Position numbers and translations under genes: made by a program. A stretch of 58,975 bases of DNA. It comes from Gymnopilus junonius (lineage: Eukaryota; Basidiomycota; Agaricomycetes; Agaricales; Galerinaceae). The first letter of the stretch is position 1, and each line of letters opens with the position of its first letter. Shown here piece after piece: positions 57,139 through 58,975 of the stretch. The notes under the pieces are model-generated. The model saw only the letters and a program-made list of their open reading frames with translations, ran no database searches and was not told where the DNA came from. Location: the NCBI GenBank assembly GCA_015501075.1, contig JADNYJ010000218.1:1-58975 (forward strand), written 5' to 3'.

Positions 57139-58107
57139 AGCAGAATGGAAATGTGACCAGAAACGAAAAGATCTGTAAAGAGAAAGCAGCGAAACAAAGC
57201 GACGATATTGGTGGCCGTGAAAGGGTTTGGAAGAATGTGCCGTCAACGTAAGGGAAAGGAATCAATGAACGTTGCGGATGACAGTAGTAATCATAGATTG
57301 GTGCTGCATCAGGCTGGAAGACGTCCGACCGTATCGATACCCATAATGGAACCAGGAGCGCTCGAAATCCATGGATTTGGACCACAATGTTATGGGTGGT
57401 GGAATTGTCTGTTCCGATTAGATGCTTGTAGAATAGTATGTGCGGCAGGGTACTCTGAAGTCTGTAACGCTCTGAGTAAGCTAACATCAGAGTGATACCC
57501 ACAAATCTTACCTTCGAACATACTTCGTCCAGCGGTGGAAAGGGCAAGGAAAAGGTCAAGAAAAGGTCGACAAAAGGTTCCAACTTCCGGTTACCTGTTG
57601 AACGCGGCGAAATATTCCAACACGTGTGATCGGTGGCTGTGTCCCGTCACGCCCTCGGTTCGACGTCTAATATCTTTCAGAAACAACGCTTTGCTCTTCA
57701 GTGTTGCTGCCATGTTCGCATCAACTCAGGACGATTCCCAGAATCAGCAGTATGATTCCCCACAGACTAGCAGCCAACGCCCCGCCGCCCAACACTCGCT
57801 GCTCTGAATCTCATCTGGATCCGAATCAAGGCTCTGCCCCCACTCCATTACAGCTCTTTTGCCTCAGCCCTCGCATGCATACCAGCCTATGTGCCGGTTT
57901 CGTCTTATGTACTGCCCTACATTCTCCAGTTTTCCGAACTTCAGGCCTCCCAGTCGCTTGACATGGCCGATATTGGTGTCCCCAGTCCTCAAGCTCCTTG
58001 ATTTGAAGCACAAGAACTCGAGGAGGCGCTCACCTTCATTATTGTCCATCTATGTGAGTTGAAGTAAGTCAGGACGTCCTCTGATATGGAACTCTGAGTA
58101 TGGAAAG
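57139..58107. other. Upstream region of the membrane protein, duplicated in the left arm
   Basis: Matches 4354-5441. Contains frames shared by both arms (for example minus-strand IKELEDWGHQYRPCQATGRP near 57950, and SKVRFVGIT near 57500), some of which may be relic exons or leader exons with introns, plus a (GGAAAAGGTC)-like repeat near 57545. None could be turned into a gene. Confidence 0.4.
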
Positions 58108-58666
58108 ATGGCCATACCTGCGCTGAAGCACGCCATCCATCCAAAGGTAACCGACCAGCCTGACCACCCTTGCGCACATCAGACACCAGCCACCAAACAT
58201 CACATCAAAAATCGACATTTTGACCTCATTCTCCTCCTCCCCTCGAAGCATTCCTCGCTCACTGAGCCCATGTCAATGCCCTTGCTCTTGCTGATCTTCA
58301 TCGTCATGACAGAACCCTCCCACACACTCTCCGAGAGCTGGATGTTTGTCCTCCTTCTCTTCAACTAGGATCACGCTACGACCCACGACCACACGCTTTC
58401 ATGAGCCTTATCCACGCTCGTCCAGGCGCAACCTGAACTTCCAAAGTGGTACTTTCACCAATGATAACTGGGTGGTGTGCTGCGCGAATTCCACGATATC
58501 CATAGACGGCGAAGTGATGCCTTGTGAGTCCGAGGTGGATAGGAGATCCCAGCCGACAGAAATGCGAACGGCCGGGCGGGACCATAAGGGAGTGGTCCAT
58601 CCCAATGGTGAACGAAAGAAGGAAAAATCCGATGAGAAAAGACAGCCGCGGCTTCCACTCCCGTCT
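58108..58666. other. Spacer beyond the right arm
   Basis: Long open frames occur (58346-58774) but by composition only. No supported gene before the promoter at 58667. Confidence 0.4.
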
Positions 58667-58673
58667 TATAAAG
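58667..58673 (+). promoter_or_regulatory. TATA box of a gene leaving the window
   Basis: TATAAAG lies about 98 bp upstream of the ATG at 58765, followed by a strongly CT-rich leader (CCCTTCCTTCTCCCCTCC), the usual layout of a basidiomycete promoter. Confidence 0.5.
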
Positions 58674-58764
58674 GACAGAGCACATCGATTTCAGTCACCC
58701 TTCCTTCTCCCCTCCTTCCTTCCTATACAACTGGTCACGTCCTCGCCCCTTCTCTATCAACCGC

Positions 58765-58911
58765 ATGCCTATAACAAGCGACACGTCCACAGCAGCCCAC
58801 GTCCACCCCTCAGGCCCGAAGATAGAGATGGAAGGGGACACTGTGGGGCCAAGTTGGAATTTCGAGGTCCGGAGTGTCGAAACGGCCATCCATCATCCGA
58901 CCAACATACAG
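58765..58911 (+). CDS. First exon of an unidentified gene, cut by the window end
   Basis: The ATG at 58765 opens 49 codons (MPITSDTSTAAHVHPSGPK, then GPSWNFEVRSVETAIHH) up to a CAG|GTAACA donor in phase 0. Support comes from the TATA box and CT-rich leader upstream. The protein cannot be identified from this exon. Confidence 0.4.
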
Positions 58912-58975
58912 GTAACAGTGAGAGCATATACCCGCCAACTCGAGTAACAGCGTTACAATGAGCTGCGGTGCTCTG

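Larger units (their letters stand above)
54276..58107 (-). repeat. Right arm of the ~4 kb inverted duplication
   Basis: Reverse complement of 4354-8317. The arm starts inside amidase exon 5 at about 54276 and ends at about 58107. Both genes in it are intact, while both in the left arm are damaged, so this arm probably represents the original locus and the left one the copy. Neither edge shows terminal inverted repeats or a target duplication. Confidence 0.9.

Noticed and set aside
57020..57583. 187-codon minus-strand frame upstream of and overlapping the membrane protein gene
   Set aside because: It runs through two introns and exons 1-2 of the spliced gene in another context, has no domain, and its left-arm counterpart is interrupted. 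Composition-driven.
58346..58774. 142-codon plus-strand frame
   Set aside because: Overlaps the TATA box and leader of the more convincing gene start at 58765, and has low-complexity content.

Overview
The window looks like accessory, gene-poor nuclear DNA from an Agaricomycete-type basidiomycete. Real coding regions are cut by many short GT-AG introns (about 45-90 nt, often with a CTAAC/CTAAT branch site). The recognisable families are typical of mushroom-forming fungi: F-box/LRR-like proteins, a DUF6533-type seven-helix protein, Ure2p-like glutathione S-transferases, a secreted amidase, and SC15-like secreted proteins with a hydrophilic N-half and a hydrophobic C-half. All exon structures were worked out by hand from splice signals and from comparing paralogs inside the window.

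The dominant structure is a large inverted duplication. About 4354-8317 is repeated in reverse complement at about 54276-58107, so two arms of nearly 4 kb enclose about 46 kb. Each arm carries a four-helix membrane protein gene and an amidase gene, tail to tail. The right arm is intact (amidase 53377-55566 +, membrane protein 56023-57138 -). The left arm is decaying: its membrane protein has a 1-nt deletion, and its amidase stops at the duplication edge, losing all three catalytic residues. A third, intact membrane-protein paralog lies at 47298-48366.

Between the arms the DNA is mostly local duplications in different states of decay. There are four SC15-like genes (10.4, 29.5, 32.8 and 39.1 kb, all +). 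Only the first looks intact; the others have a frameshift, a lost splice acceptor and a lost 5' end. Two of them are followed by copies of a second unknown gene (11.3 and 40.2 kb, with further copies at 41.0 and 41.6 kb), so a two-gene unit was copied. A divergent pair of alpha-helical proteins with hydrophobic cores (18.1-19.4 kb - and 20.2-21.5 kb +) is the most interesting unassigned system; one member carries an in-frame TGA. A 1.1-1.3 kb segmental duplication links 22.1-23.4 kb with 33.9-35.0 kb. Tandem GST genes lie at 43.0-45.4 kb and the DUF6533 gene at 49.2-50.7 kb. F-box relics lie at 1.7-4.0, 35.1 and 51.1-52.7 kb. A truncated sugar-type MFS transporter (35.4-37.0 kb -) abuts the 3' end of a coiled-coil gene (37.1-37.9 kb -).

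Small DNA elements include a 577-bp terminal-inverted-repeat element with a 10-bp target duplication (8614-9190), a 126-bp mariner-like MITE with TA flanks (33736-33861) next to a duplication edge, and a near-perfect 30-bp-arm hairpin (23772-23838). Long stretches, notably 15.8-18.1, 25.6-29.4 and 30.2-32.8 kb, hold nothing I can support as a gene. I saw no RNA genes, CRISPR arrays or intact transposase or reverse transcriptase genes.
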